In this document: piece by piece, positions 41,558-54,584 of the stretch
How positions within the stretch are numbered: position 1 is the first letter of the stretch
Layout: each line of letters starts with the position of its first letter
Assembly: GCA_949752795.1 (NCBI GenBank)
Contig: CATKHW010000008.1
Location: 2,728,001-2,792,000 of the forward strand
Source: Hyperoodon ampullatus
Taxonomy: Eukaryota; Chordata; Mammalia; Artiodactyla; Ziphiidae
Reading direction: 5' to 3'
Length of the DNA: 64,000 nt
Program-made: the position numbers and the translations under genes
Notes under the pieces: generated by a model
The model's database searches: none
Told to the model about the DNA's origin: nothing
Seen by the model: the letters and a program-made list of their open reading frames with translations, nothing else

Positions 41558-42328
41558 GTGCATCATTGTCGAAGTTGTGCCCCACTTCATGTGCTTTAAA
41601 GGTGTTTCCAATGTACCTCTTGAAATCTGTTTCCTGCTATTCTGGCTCGCTTTCATGTTCGCCTTGTTGCCTTCCCTCAAAAGACTTTTGGACGATAGTT
41701 GTCCTTTATTACTCTACCAGTTTATGAATTGCTCTGCCCCTGAGCTCCATTTTTCAACTCGTTTTTTGTGAGCTGACCACAAGTGCCAAATGTTGGTTCA
41801 GGACCTATACTGGTTCCCGGCGGGTGGCTGAGACTTTGGTTAAACCTTCTTCGTGCCTGGAAATAAGAGTGACATGTGCCCGTCCAAATGCTAAAGAGCT
41901 GCTCTCTCATTGGTTTTCCCTCTTCCCTTTCATCTTCTGCCAATTTGGCAACCTGTGTGAAACAGGTGGATAAAGGGCTGTCTCTCCAAGTTGGGAGATT
42001 GATAGTAAAGCAGTTGGAAATTCAAACCGGAGAACCAGGAGAGGGAATATTAGTTGAGTTTTAGAAACCTTTCATATTCACAGTGTGTCCATTCTCTGGG
42101 TTTCCCATAAATGTTATAGATGTAGTAATATTCCCTTCAACATGGAGAGTAAGGACCCTTGGAATGTGTGCCACGCAGTATTGCTTTAAATGGTCTGCAT
42201 TTGCTCACTGAATCTCACCAATCCTCTCAGTCCCAAGTGTCCAGCCTTATGCCACATCCAGCTATCATTGTAGATAGGGTCATTCAAGGTTTCATCAGAG
42301 CCCCTGAAGAATTGTTAAGAATTTCCCT

Positions 42329-43207
42329 GTTTTTTTGTTTTGTTTTCGAAATTCCTTTTTATAGTGAGTTTGAGCTGATTCTCACTGCCATGTTTATGCC
42401 AGTCTAGACACACTTGATTCCCTTACGGGGACATATCAATACATAGGTTTTAAGATTCTTACTAGTCACAAATATTCCTCGGCGGGAAATATTGGGTTTT
42501 GAGTCCCTTTCACTGAGGAAGGCTTAGGTCTTGTGTATTCCGTAGTTGGTTTTTGGAACGGTACCTGTACTAATATCAAACTCTGGTTTTATGCATCACC
42601 CCACCTCTCCTTCCCCCTTAAGCAGGCATAAGATTGTTTTCTAAATGTGAGATTCTGTTCTCTTTCCTAACTCAGTTCATGTGGAGGCATGATTACAGGA
42701 CCTTTATAAATGGTATCTTATGATAAGTTTCTTTTGCTCTGTGACTTATTTCACTTAGAATCATCGTACCTGAATCCACTCATTTTGTTGCTACTGGCCT
42801 TATGACATTGATTTCATGGCTGAGGGATATTCCATCGTACGTAAGTACCACTATTTCTTGAACCTATTTTGTCTTTCCTGGGATATTTAAGGTGTACTGA
42901 AGTTGAGATTCTTGTAAGCAGTGCAGCCCTCAATTTTGTGTTTGTTCTGTCTTATTGATTTTCAGTTTTCCCAAGGTATCTTTCCTAGACTGGAAGTGCC
43001 CTTGGCTCTGTAGCTCTGTTGTTTACTTGTTTTAGGGAACACAATGCACTCCTCCAGAGAGGCAGTTGGCAATTTACATCCCACCCATTAGCATAACTAG
43101 GCTCCCTTTTCTCCAGGGCAGGTCTTTACATTCTCGTTTTTACACATTTTGCGGATGTCCCTTTTAACCGGTGGGAAGTGATACTGCTTTGTAGTGCAGA
43201 TTTGCAT
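42329..43207 (-). mobile_element. LINE-1 3' end fragment in unit 7
   Basis: Same limits as the others. Its variants include GGTATCTTATGATAAG near 42713 and TTTCTTTTGCTCTG near 42728. Non-coding remnant. Confidence 0.83.
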
Positions 43208-43222
43208 TGCCCGCTTGCTTGC

Positions 43223-43292
43223 TTTTCCAAGAAGGGTGTATGCATTTTCTCCTGAATATAATCTGGAGAAAACACATACACACTTATTTGCC
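43223..43292. repeat. Degenerate palindrome of satellite unit 8
   Basis: Left end TTTTCCAAG and right end TTTGCCGAG have lost the TTGGCC/GGCCAA tips. The outer CpG is changed to match in both arms (GTGTATG and CATACAC). Confidence 0.8.
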
Positions 43293-44067
43293 GAGTGCAT
43301 TCTTGTCTAAGTTGTGCCCCTCTTCCTTTGCTTTAAAGGAAATTCCAATGTACCTATTGAAATCTGTTTCCTGCTATTCTGGCTCGCTTTCAAGTCGGCC
43401 TCATTGCCTTCCCTCAACAGATTTTTGGAAGATTGTTGTCCTTTATTACTCTGCCGGTTTGTGAATTGCTGTGCCCCTGAGCTCCATTTTTCAACTCGTT
43501 TTTTTTGTGAGCTGACCGCAAGTCCCAAATGTTGGTTCAGGAACTATACTGGTTCCCGGCGTTTGGCTGAGACATTGGTCACTTCTTCTTCGTGCCAGGA
43601 AATTAGAGTGACATGTGCCCGTCCAAATGCCTAACAGCTACTCTCTCATTGGTACTCCCTCTTCCCTTTCATCATCTGCCAATTTGGCAACCTGTGCAAA
43701 CCAGGAGGTTAAAGGGGCTGTCTCTCCAATTTGGGAGATTGATAGTAAAGCAGTTGGAATGTCAAATCGGAGCATGAGGAGAGGGACTATTAGTTGAGTT
43801 TTAGAAACCTTTCGTTTCTTCACAGTGTGTCCATTCTCTAAGTTTCCCGTATATGTTATAGCTGTAGTAATATTCCCTTCTACCTGGAGAGTTGGGACCC
43901 AAGGATTGGGTGTCACGCATTATTGCTTTAAAGGGTCTGCATTTGCTCACCGAATCTCACCAATCGCTCAGTCCCAAGTGTGCAGCCTTATGCCACATCC
44001 AGCTGTCGTAGATAGGGTTATTCCAGGTTTCATCAGAGCCCCTGAAGGAATTATAAAGAATTTCCCT

Positions 44068-44458
44068 GTTTTTTGGTTTTGTTTTTAAATTCCTTTTTAT
44101 CGTGGGTTTCAGCTGATTTTCACTGCCATGTTTATGCCAGTCTAGACACACTTGATTCCCTTATGGAGACATATCAATACATAGGTTTTAAGATTCTTAC
44201 CAGTCAAATATATTCCTCTGCGGAGAATAGGGGTGTTGAGTCCCGTTCACTGAGGAAGGAGTAGGTCTTGTCTATTCTGTATTTCGATTATGGAATGTAC
44301 CTGTGCTAATATCAAACTCTGGTTTCATGCATCTCCCCACCTCTCCTTTCCTCTTAAGCAGGCATAAGTATGTTTTCTCTATGTGAGACTCTGTTCTCTT
44401 TACTAATTCATTTCATGTGTACCCATGTTTACATTTCCTTCATAAGTGATATCTTATG
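44068..44458 (-). mobile_element. LINE-1 3' UTR fragment interrupted by minisatellite array 2
   Basis: The counterpart of 743-1135: T-run at 44068, then L1 3' UTR up to AAGTGATATCTTATG, where minisatellite starts. It carries the junction variants described for unit 8. Confidence 0.78.
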
Positions 44459-47400
44459 TCAGAATGCTCCATGGCTCTTGTCATCATAATGCTCCATGAT
44501 GCTTGTCACCACGATTATCCATGGCCTTCTCATCACAATACTCCACGGTCTTGACATCACATTGCTCCATGCCCTAGTCATCACAATGCTCCATGTCCCT
44601 TGTCATCACAATTCTCCACCTCTTTGTCATCACAATGTTCCATGACACTTCTCATCACAATGTTACATGCTCTTGTCATCTCAATTCTCCATGCACTTGT
44701 CATCGCAATGCTCCCTGAACCCTGTCATAGCAAGCTCCATATCCTTGTCATCACAGTGCTTCATGACATTGTTATAAAAATTCTCAATGTCCCTTGTCAT
44801 CACAATGCTCCCTGCCATTGTCATCACAATGCTTCATGACACTAGTCATCACAATGCTCCAAGCCCTTGTCATCACAATGCTCCATGCCCTTGTCATCAC
44901 AATGCTACATGACCCATGTCATCACAATGTTCCCTGACACCTGTCATCACAATGCTCCTTGCCCTTTGTCAGTACAGTGTGCCATGATGCTCGTCATCAC
45001 ATTACCCAAGGTCTTCTCATCACAATGCTTCACGGTTTTACCATCACAATGCTCCATGCCCTGGTCATCACAATGCTCCAGGTCCCTTGTCATCACAGTT
45101 CTCCACGTCCTTGTCATCACAATGCTTCTTGACACTTCTCATCACAATGATATATGCTCTTGTCATCACAATTCTGCATGCACTTGTCATCACAATGCAT
45201 CATGACCCCTGTCATAACAAGCTCCATGTGCTTGTCATCACGATGTTTCAAGACCTGGTCATTAAAATTCTCAATGGCCCTTGTCATCACAATGATCCAT
45301 GCCCTTGTCATCACAATGCTCCTTTACCTTTGTCATCACAATCCTCCATGACACTTGGCATCACAATGCTCCATGTCATTGACATCACAATGGACCATGA
45401 CATATGTCATCAAAATGCTCCCTGACACCTGTCTTCACAATAATCCATGACGTTGTCATCACAATGTTCCATGCTCTTGTCATCACAATGCACCATTCCC
45501 ACTGTCATCACAATAATCCATGAAACTTGTAAGACCAATGCTCCATGCCCCTGTCATCACAATGCTCCATGCCCTTGACATCCCAATGATCCATGACCCC
45601 TGTCATCACAAGCCTCCTTGACTCCATTCATCACAATGCTTCATGATCTTTGTCATCACAATGGTCAATGCCCTCGTCATCACAAGGCTCTTTGACCTAT
45701 GTCAGTACAATGCTCCATGAACTTTTCATCACAATGCTCCGTGACCCTTGTCATCAAAATGCTCCGTGCCTTTCTCAGCACAATACTCAATGAGACTTGT
45801 CATCACAATGCTCCATGCGCTAGTCAACACAATGCTCCAACAGCTTGTCATCACAATGCTCCATGCACTGCTCATCACAATGCTCTGTCACCACTGATAT
45901 CACAATGTTCCATCAGTAGTCATCACAATACTCCCTCACCCTTGTCATCACAGTGTTCCATGACCCCTGTCATCACAATACTACATGCCCTTATCATCAC
46001 AGTGCTCCACGACCCCTGACATCACAGTGCTCCATAACCCATGTCATCAAAATGCTCCATGACCCTTTTCATCACAATGCTCCATGACCACTGACCTCAC
46101 AATGCTCCATAACACATGCCATCAAAATGCTCCATGCCCTTGTCATCACAATGCTCCATGACCTTTGTCATCACAGTTCTCAATACACTTGTCATCACAA
46201 TGCTCCCTAACACTTGTCGTCAGAATGCTCCTTGAACCCTGTCATGAAAAGGCTCCATGCCTTTTTCATCACAATGCTCCATGCCATTTTCATCACAATG
46301 CTCCATGCCATTGTCATCACAGTACTCCACAAGCTTGTCATCAGAATGCTCCATGACCCTTGTCATTACAATGCTCCATGACCGCTGTCATCAGAATTCT
46401 CTATGACACCTGCCATCACAATGCTCCATGCCCCTTGTCATTACAGTGCTCCATGACACTCATCATCACAATTATCCATGGTCTTCTCATCACAATGCTC
46501 CACGGTCTTGCCAGCACAATGCTGCATGCCCTGGTCATCACAATGCTCCATGTCTTTGGTGATCACAGTTCTCCACGTACTTGGAATCACTATGCTCCAT
46601 GACACTTCTCCTCACAGTGTTAAATGCTTTGTCATCACAATTCTCTATGCACTTTTCATCGCAATGCTCCATGACCCCTGTCATAGCCAGCTCCATGTGG
46701 TTGTCATCAAAATCATTCATGAATTGTCATCAAAATTATCAATGGCCCTTGTTATCACAATGCTCCATGCCCTTGTCAACACAATGCTCCAAGCCCTTGT
46801 CATCACAATTCTCCATTACCTTTGTCATCACAATCCTCCATGACACTTGGTATCACAATGCTCCATGGTATTGTTATCACAAGGGACCATGACATATGTC
46901 ATCACAATGCTCCCTGACACTGGTCTTCACAATAATCCATGACCTTGTCATCACAATGATCCATGCCCTTGTCATAACAATGCACCATGCCCACTGTCAT
47001 CACAATAATCCATGAAACTTGTCAGACCAATGCTCCATGCCCCTGTCATCACAATGCTCCATGCCTTTTCATCACAATGCTCCAAGAACCCTGTAATCAC
47101 AATGCTCTATGCCCCTTTTCATCAGAATGCTCCATGAGACTTGTCATCACAAGGCTCCATGGTCTTCTCATCACAATGCTCCAGCACCATGTCATCACAA
47201 TCTTCCATTCCCTTGTCATCACAATTTTCTATGACACCTGTCATCACAATACTCCATGAACATTTTTAGCCCAATGTTGCATGACCTTCTCATCACAATG
47301 CTTCATGACCTATGTCATCAAAATGCTCCATGACCACTGTCATCAAAATGCTCCATGACCATTGTCATCATAATGATCCATGCCCTTGTCATCCAAGTGT

Positions 47401-49872
47401 TCCATGGCCCCTGTAATCACAATGCTCTGTGTCGCTTGTCATCACATTGCTCCGTGACCCTTGTCATCACAATGCTCCATGATTTGTCAGAAAAATGCTA
47501 CATGACATTGTCATCACAGTGCTCCATGCGCTTGTCATCATAATTCTCCATTACCATTGTCATCAAAATCCTCCATGAACCTTGGGATCACATTGCTTCA
47601 AGCCCTTGTCATCAAAATGCTCCATGTTCCTTGAAATCAAAATGATCCATGATCTCTGTCATCACAATGCTCCAAACACTTGTGATCACAATGTTCCATA
47701 ACACTTGTCATCACAACACACTTTGATGCCTGTCATCACAATTATCCATGGACTTCTCATGACAATGCTCCATGAACTTTGTCATCAAAATGCTCAATAC
47801 ACTTATCATCACAGTGCTCCCTGTCATTTCTCGTCAGAATGCTCCTTGAACCGTGTCATGAAAAGGCTCCATGCACTTTTCATCACAATGCTCCATGCCA
47901 TTGTCATCAAAACACTTCACAAGCTTGTCATCAGTATCCTCCATGACCCATTTCATCACAATGCTCAATGACACTTGTCATCACAGTGCTCCACGCCCAT
48001 GTCATTACAGTGCTCCATGACGCTCGTCATCACAATTATCCATGATTTTCTCATCACAATGCTCAAAGGTCTTGCCATCATAATGCTCGATGACACTTCT
48101 CATCACAATGTTACATGATCTTGTCATCACAATTCTCCATGAACTTGTCATCGCAATGCTCCATGAACCATCATAGCAAGCTCCATGTTCTTTTCATCAC
48201 AATGCTTCATGATCTTGTCATCAAAATTCTCAATGGCGCTTGTCATCACAATGGTCCATGCCCTTTTCATCACAATGCTCCATGCCCTTGTCATCACAAT
48301 GCTCCATGACCCCTGTCATCAAAATAATCCATGAAACTTGTCAGACCAATGTTCCATGACACTGTCATCATATTGCTCCATGCCATTGTCCTCACAATGC
48401 TCCATGACCCCTGTCATCACAGTGCTCCGTGACTCCAGTCATCACAATGTTTCATGACCTTTCTCATCACAGTGGTCCATGCCCTCGTCACACAAGGCTC
48501 TGTGATCTTTGTCACCATAAAGCTCCATGAAATTTTCATCACAATGCTCTGTGTCCCTTGTCATCACAATGCTCCATGCCTTTGTCAGCACAATGCTCCA
48601 TGACACTTGTCATCAAAATGGTCCATGCACTTGTCATCACAATGCTCCATGACACATGTCATCACAATGTGCCATGCTCTTTTAATCACAACGCTCCACA
48701 TCCTTTTCATCGCTATGATCCATAAAAATTGTCATCACAATGCTTCATGCACTTCTCATCAAAATGCGTCTCACCACATATATCACAATGTTCCATCACT
48801 AGTCATCACAATACTCGCTCACCCTTGTCATCACAATGTTCCATGACCACTGTCATCACAGTGCTACATGCCCTTATCATCACAATGCTCCATGACCCCT
48901 GACATCACAATGTTCCATAAACCCTGTCACAAAATGCTCCATGACCCATTTCATCACAATGCTTCATGACCCCGACATCACAATGTCCCATATCCCCTGT
49001 CATCAAAATATTCCATGACCCTTTTATTCAAATTGCTCCATGACCCTGTCAACACAATGCTCCCTACCCTTCTCATCACAATGCACCATGCCATTGTCAT
49101 CAAAATGCCCCATAACATTTGTCATCACAAAGCTATGACCTTTGGCATCACAATGCTCCATGCCATTGTCATCACAATGCTCAATGAAATCTCTCATCAC
49201 ATTGCTCCATGCCCTTTTCATCACAGTGCTCCATTACACCTGTCATAACAATGCTCCATGACCCCTGCCATCACAATGTTCCACGGCCTTGTCATCACAA
49301 GGCTCCATGACCCTTGTCATCACAATGCTCCAAAACCTCTGTAATCACATTTCTCGATGCCACTTTTCATCTCAATGCTCCATGAACACTGTCATCACAA
49401 TGCACCATGCCCATCATCATAATGATTCATGCTATTGTCATCACAATGAAATCAAAATGCTCCATGTCCTCTGTCATCACAATGCTCCAAACCCTTCTGA
49501 TCACAATGTTCCATAACACTTGTCATCACATGCTCCATGACGCTGGTCATCACAATTATGCAAGGTCTTCTCATCACAATGCTCCATGACATTTGTCACC
49601 ACAATGCTCAATACACTTGGCATCACAAAGCTCGCTGACACTTGTGATCAGTATGCTCCTTGAACACTGCCATGACAAGGCTACATGCCTTTTTCATCAC
49701 AATGATCCATTCCCTTTTCATCACAATGTTCCAAGACCCCTGTTATCACAATGCTCCGTGACTCCAGTCATCACAATGCTTCATGACATTTGTCATCACA
49801 ATGGTCCATGACCTCGTCACACAAAGCTCTGTGACCTTTGTCACCACAATGCTCCATGAAATTTTTATCACA

Positions 49873-50018
49873 ATGCTCTGTGACCTTTGTCATCACAAAG
49901 TTCCATGCCTTTGTCAGCACAATGCTCCATGAAATATTTATCACAATGCTCTGTGACCCTTGTCATCACAAAGCTCCATGCCTTTGTAAGCAAAATGAGC
50001 CATCACCCATGTCATCAC
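49873..50018 (+). repeat. 73-bp tandem duplication
   Basis: ATGCTCTGTGACC, the CACAAAG monomer and CCATGCCTTTGT repeat at 49873 and 49946. The second copy has since gained changes (GTAAGCAAAATGAGCC). Confidence 0.8.
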
Positions 50019-51403
50019 AATGCACCATGCACTTGTCATCACAATGCTCCACATACTTGTCATCAAAATGCTCCATAAATCTTGTCATCAAAATGCTCCA
50101 TGCACTTCTCCTCAAAATGCCTTCTCACCACTGATATCACAAGATTCCATCACTAGTCATCACAATACTCCCTCACCCCTGTCATCACAATATTCCATGA
50201 CCCCTGTAATCACAATTCTCCATGCTCTTGTCATCACAAAGCTCCATGACGCCTGTCATCAGAATGCTCCATGGCCTTCTCATCACAATGCTCCATGCCC
50301 TTGTCATCACAATGCTCCAACACCCCTGTAATCACAATGATCCATGCCACTTTTCATCTCAATGCTCCATGAACCCTGTCATCACAATTCACCGTGCCCA
50401 TCACCATAATATTTCATGCTATTGTCATCATAATGAAATCAAAATGATCAATGACCTCTGTCATCACAATGCACCAAACCCTTCTGATCACAATGTTCCA
50501 TAACACTTGTCATCACAATGCCCCATGACGCTGGTCATCACAATTAGCCATGGTCTTCTCATCACAATTCTCCATGATCTTTGTCATCACAATGCTCAAT
50601 ACACTTATCATCACAATGCTCCCTGACAGTTGTCATCAGTATGCTCCTTGAACCCTGTCATGACAAGGCTCCATGCATTTTTCATCACAATGATCCATTC
50701 CCTTTTCACCACAATGCTCCAAGACCCCTGTAATCACAATGTTCCATGTCCTTGTCATCACAAAGCTCAATGACGCATGTCATCATAATGCTGCATTGCC
50801 TTCTCATCACAATGCTCCATGCCCTTGTAATCACATTGCTTCAAAACCCCTGTAATCTCAATGCTCCATGCACATTTTCATCAGAATGCTCCATGCCCTT
50901 GTCATCACAATGCTCCATGACCCTTGTCATCGCAATGTTCCAAGCCCTTGTCATCAAAATGCTCCATTACCTTTGTCATCACAATCCTCCATGACACTTG
51001 GTATCACAATGCTCCATACCATTGTCATTACAATGGACAATGACATATGTCATCACAATACTCCCTGACACCTGTCTTCACAATACTCCATGACCTTGTC
51101 ATCAAAATGTTCCATGCCCTTGACATCACAATGCGCCATGCCCACTGTCATCACAATAATCCATGAAACATGTCAGACCAATGTTCCATGACCCCTGTCA
51201 TCACAGTGTTCCGTGACTCCAGTCATCACAATGCTTCATGACCCTTGGCATCACAGTGCTCCATGCCATTGTCATCACAATACTCAATGAAATATCTCGT
51301 CTCATTGCTCCATGCCCTTGTTATCACAATGCTCGATTACACCTATCATAACAATTCTCCATGAGCCCTGCCATCACAATGTTCCACGGCCTTGTCATCA
51401 CAA

Positions 51404-51603
51404 GGCTCCATGACCCTTGTTATCACAATGCTCCAAGACCTCTGTAATCACAATTCTCCATGCCACTTTTCAGCTCAATGCTCCATGAACACTGTCATCA
51501 CAACGCTCCATGACCCTTGTCATCACAATGCTCCAAGACCTCTGTAATCACAATTCTCCATGCCAATCTTCATCTCAATGCTCCATGAACACTGTCATCA
51601 CAA
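51404..51603 (+). repeat. 100-bp (four-monomer) tandem duplication
   Basis: GCTCCATGACCCTTG, CCAAGACCTCTGTAATC, a CATGCCA monomer and ATGAACACTGTCATC appear in order at 51404 and again at 51504. The neighbouring N-type cassettes at 49300, 56190 and 62500 have one copy. Confidence 0.85.
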
Positions 51604-52710
51604 TGCACCATGCCCATCATCATAATGATATCAAAATGCTCCATGTCCTCTGTCATCAAAATGCTCCAAACCCTTCTGATCACAATGTTCCATAACACTT
51701 GTCATCACATGCCCCATGACGCTCTTCATCACAATTATGCAGGGTCTCCTCATCACAGTGCTCCATGACATTTGTCACCACAATGCTCAATACACTTGGC
51801 ATCACAATGCTCGCTGACACTTGTCATCAGTATGCTCCTTGAACACTGTCATGACAAGGCTCCATGCCTTTTTCATCACAATGATCCATTCCCTTTTCAT
51901 GACAATGCTCCAAGACCCCTGTTATCACAATGCTCCGTGACTACACTCATCACAATGCTTCATGACATTTGTCATCACAATGGTCCATGACCTCGTCACA
52001 CAAAGCTCTATGACCTTTGTCACCACAATGCTCATTGAAATTTTTATCACAATGCTCTGTGACCCTTGTCATCACAAAGCTCGATGCCTTTGTCAGCACA
52101 ATGCTCCATGACCCTTGTCATCACAATGCTCGATGCTCGTGTCAGCACAATGCTCCATAACCCATGTCATCACAATGCACCATGCCCTTGTCATCACAAT
52201 GCTCCAACACCCCTGTAATCACAATGTTCCATGCCCCTTTTCATCTCAATGCTCCATGAACCCTGTCATCACAATGCACCGTGCCCATCACCAAAATATT
52301 TCATGCTATTGTCATCACAATGAAATCAAAATGCTCAATGACCTCTGTCATCACAATGCACCAAACCCTTCTGATCACAATGTTCCATAACAGTTGTCAT
52401 CACAGTGCCCCATGACGCTGGTCATCACAATTATCCATGGTCTTCTCATCACAATGCTCCATGATCTTTGTCATCACAATGCTCAATACACTTATCATCA
52501 CAATGCTCCCTGACAGTTGTCATCAGTATGCTCCTTGAATCCTGTCATGACAAGGCTCCATGCATTTTTCATCACAATGATCCATTCCCTTTTCATCACA
52601 ATGCTCCAAGATACCTGTAATCACAATGCTCCATGTCCTTGTCATCACAAAGCTCCATGACGCATGTCATCAGAAGGCTCCATTGCCTTCTCATCACAAT
52701 GTTCCATGCC

Positions 52711-52906
52711 CTTGTAATCACATTGCTGACAAACCCTTGTAATCCCAATACTCCATGCACCTTTTCATCAGAATGCTCCATTCCCTTGTCATCACAATGC
52801 TCCATGCCCTTGTAATCACACTGCTTCCAAACCCTTGTAATCCCAATGCTCCATGAACCATTTCATCAGAATGCTCCATTCCCTTGTCATCACAATGCTC
52901 CATGAA
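52711..52906 (+). repeat. 98-bp (four-monomer) tandem duplication
   Basis: CTTGTAATCACA, ACAAACCCTTGTAATCCC or its CCAAACCC form, CATTTTC-type and CATTCCCTTGTC monomers occur in order at 52711 and 52809. Confidence 0.8.
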
Positions 52907-53929
52907 CCCTGTCATCACAATGCACCGTGACTCCAGTCATCACAATTATTCATGAACTTTCTCATCACAGTGGTCCATGCCCTCCTCAAACAAGGCTCTG
53001 TGATCTTTGTCACCACAATGCTCCATGAAATTTTCATCGCAATGCTCTGTGTCCCTTGTCATCACAATGCTCCATGCCTTTGTCAGCACAATGCTCCATG
53101 ACACTTGTCATCAAAATGCTCCATGCACCTGTCAGCACAATGCTCCATGACACATGTCATCACAATATGCCATGCTCTTTTCATCACTATGCTCCACATA
53201 CTTTTCATCGCTATGCTCCATAAAACTTGTCATCACAATGCTCAATACTCTTCTCATCACAATGCTCCATGCCCTTGTCATTACAATCCTCCATGACACA
53301 TGTATCACAGTGTTCCGTTCCCTAGTCATCACAATGCTCCATGCCGAATCTCATCACAATAATCCATGAAATTTTCAGACCAATGTTCCATGCCCTTGTC
53401 ATCACAATGCTCCATTACCCCTGTCATAACAGTGCTCCATGACCACTGCCATCACAATGTTCCACCGCCTTGTCATCAAAGGCTCCATGACCCTTGTCAT
53501 CACAATGCTCCAAGACCCCTGTAATCACAATGCTCCATCCCCTTGGCATCACAAAGATCCATGACACATGTCATCAGAATGCTCCATGGACTTCTCATCA
53601 CAATGCTCCATGCCCTTGTCATCACAATGCTCCAAAACCCCTGTAATCACAATGCTCCATGCCCCTATTCATCAGAATGCTCCATGAGACTTGTCATCAC
53701 AAGGCTCAATGGTCTTCTCATCACACTGCTGAAGGACCTTGTCATCACAATGCTCCATTCCCTTGTCATCACAATGCTCCTTGACCACTGTCATCACAGT
53801 ACTCCATGAACATTTTCAGCCCAATGCTCCATGAGCTTCTCATCACAATGCTCCATGACCCTTGTCATCACAATGCTCCATGACCCCTCTCATCACAATG
53901 CTCCATGACACCTGTTATCACAGTGCTCC

Positions 53930-54560
53930 ATGCCCCTTGTCATTAGAGTGATCCATGATGCTCTTCATCATAATTATCCATGGTCTTTTCATCACAATGC
54001 TCCACGGTCTTGCTATCACAATTCTCCATGCCCTGTTCATCAAAATGCTCCATGTCACAAGTCATTACAATTCTCCACGTCCTTGTCATCACAATGCTTA
54101 GTGACACTTCTCATCACAATGTTACATGATTTTGTCATCACAATTCTCCATGCACTTTTCATCGCAATGCTCTATGACCCCTGTCATAGCAAGCTCCATG
54201 CGCTTGTCATCACAATGCTTCACGACGTTGTCATCAAAATTCTCAAAGGCCCTTGAAATCACAATGCTCCATGCCCTTGTCATCACAATGCTCCATGACT
54301 CTTGTCATCACAATGTTCCAAGCACTTGTCATCAAAATGCTCCATTACCTTTGTCATCACAATCCTCCATGACACTTGGTATCACAATGCTCCATGCCAT
54401 TGTCATCACAATGGACAATGACATATGTTATCACAATGCTCCCTGACACCTGTCTTCACAATACTCCATGACCTTGTCATCACAATGTTCCATGCCCTTG
54501 TCATCACGATGCGCCATGCCCACTCTCATCACAATAATCCATTAATCTTGTCAAGCAATG
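53930..54560 (+). repeat. Higher-order block, copy 2 (partner 19258-19888)
   Basis: Carries the last CCACGGTCTTGC-type cassette seen in the window (near 54001). It lies inside the stretch of array 2 that has no counterpart in the 1136-8145 block, so array 2 seems to have received it from, or shared it with, the inner part of array 1. Confidence 0.85.
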
Positions 54561-54584
54561 CTCCATGACCCATGTCATCACAAT

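Larger units (their letters stand above)
41486..43222 (+). repeat. 1.74-kb satellite unit 7
   Basis: Length 1737 bp. Palindrome 41486-41557, unrecognised segment 41558-42328, L1 fragment 42329-43207. CpG sites in the two palindrome arms have decayed differently here (left GACGTATGCA, right CGCATACACA). Confidence 0.93.
30953..44458 (+). repeat. Tandem array of the 1.74-kb satellite (7 full units plus 2 partial)
   Basis: Eight palindromes recur at 31056, 32794, 34534, 36273, 38012, 39748, 41486 and 43223, giving unit lengths of 1738, 1740, 1739, 1739, 1736, 1738 and 1737 bp. All units are head to tail. Unit order on the + strand is palindrome (about 72 bp), unrecognised segment (about 770 bp), minus-strand LINE-1 3' fragment (about 880 bp), then a short G/C-rich link (CCCGCTTGCTTGC) before the next palindrome. 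Copies differ mainly by point changes and 1-3 bp indels, so the array looks recently homogenised compared with the heavily decayed L1 inside it. The left edge starts within the L1 part of a unit and the right edge ends within the L1 part of another. Confidence 0.95.
43223..44458 (+). repeat. 1.74-kb satellite unit 8, cut at the minisatellite junction
   Basis: The palindrome at 43223-43292 is degenerate (TTTTCCAAG at the left end). Unrecognised segment 43293-44067, L1 fragment 44068-44458. After about 44215 it carries the junction-specific variants GAGAATAGGGGTGTTGAGTCCCG and GGAAGGAGTAGGTC. These occur otherwise only in 1-1135; internal units have GGGAAATATGGGGTTTTGAG there. It ends at AAGTGATATCTTATG and passes directly into TCAGAATGCTCC. 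Confidence 0.93.

Noticed and set aside
31898..43207. A working LINE-1 reverse transcriptase gene
   Set aside because: Only the last part of ORF2 and the 3' UTR are present, with many frame breaks. There is no ORF1 or catalytic region.
31027..43916. Recurring 60-137 codon frames in the 1.74-kb units, some crossing the palindrome
   Set aside because: They start and stop at different places in different units, overlap in two frames, and cross L1 and palindrome sequence. They fit decay and not selection for a protein.
30953..44458. Centromere protein B binding site in the 1.74-kb unit
   Set aside because: CTTCGTGCC and CCGGGAAATT stretches look partly similar, but no copy has both the TTCG half and the CGGG half at the required spacing.
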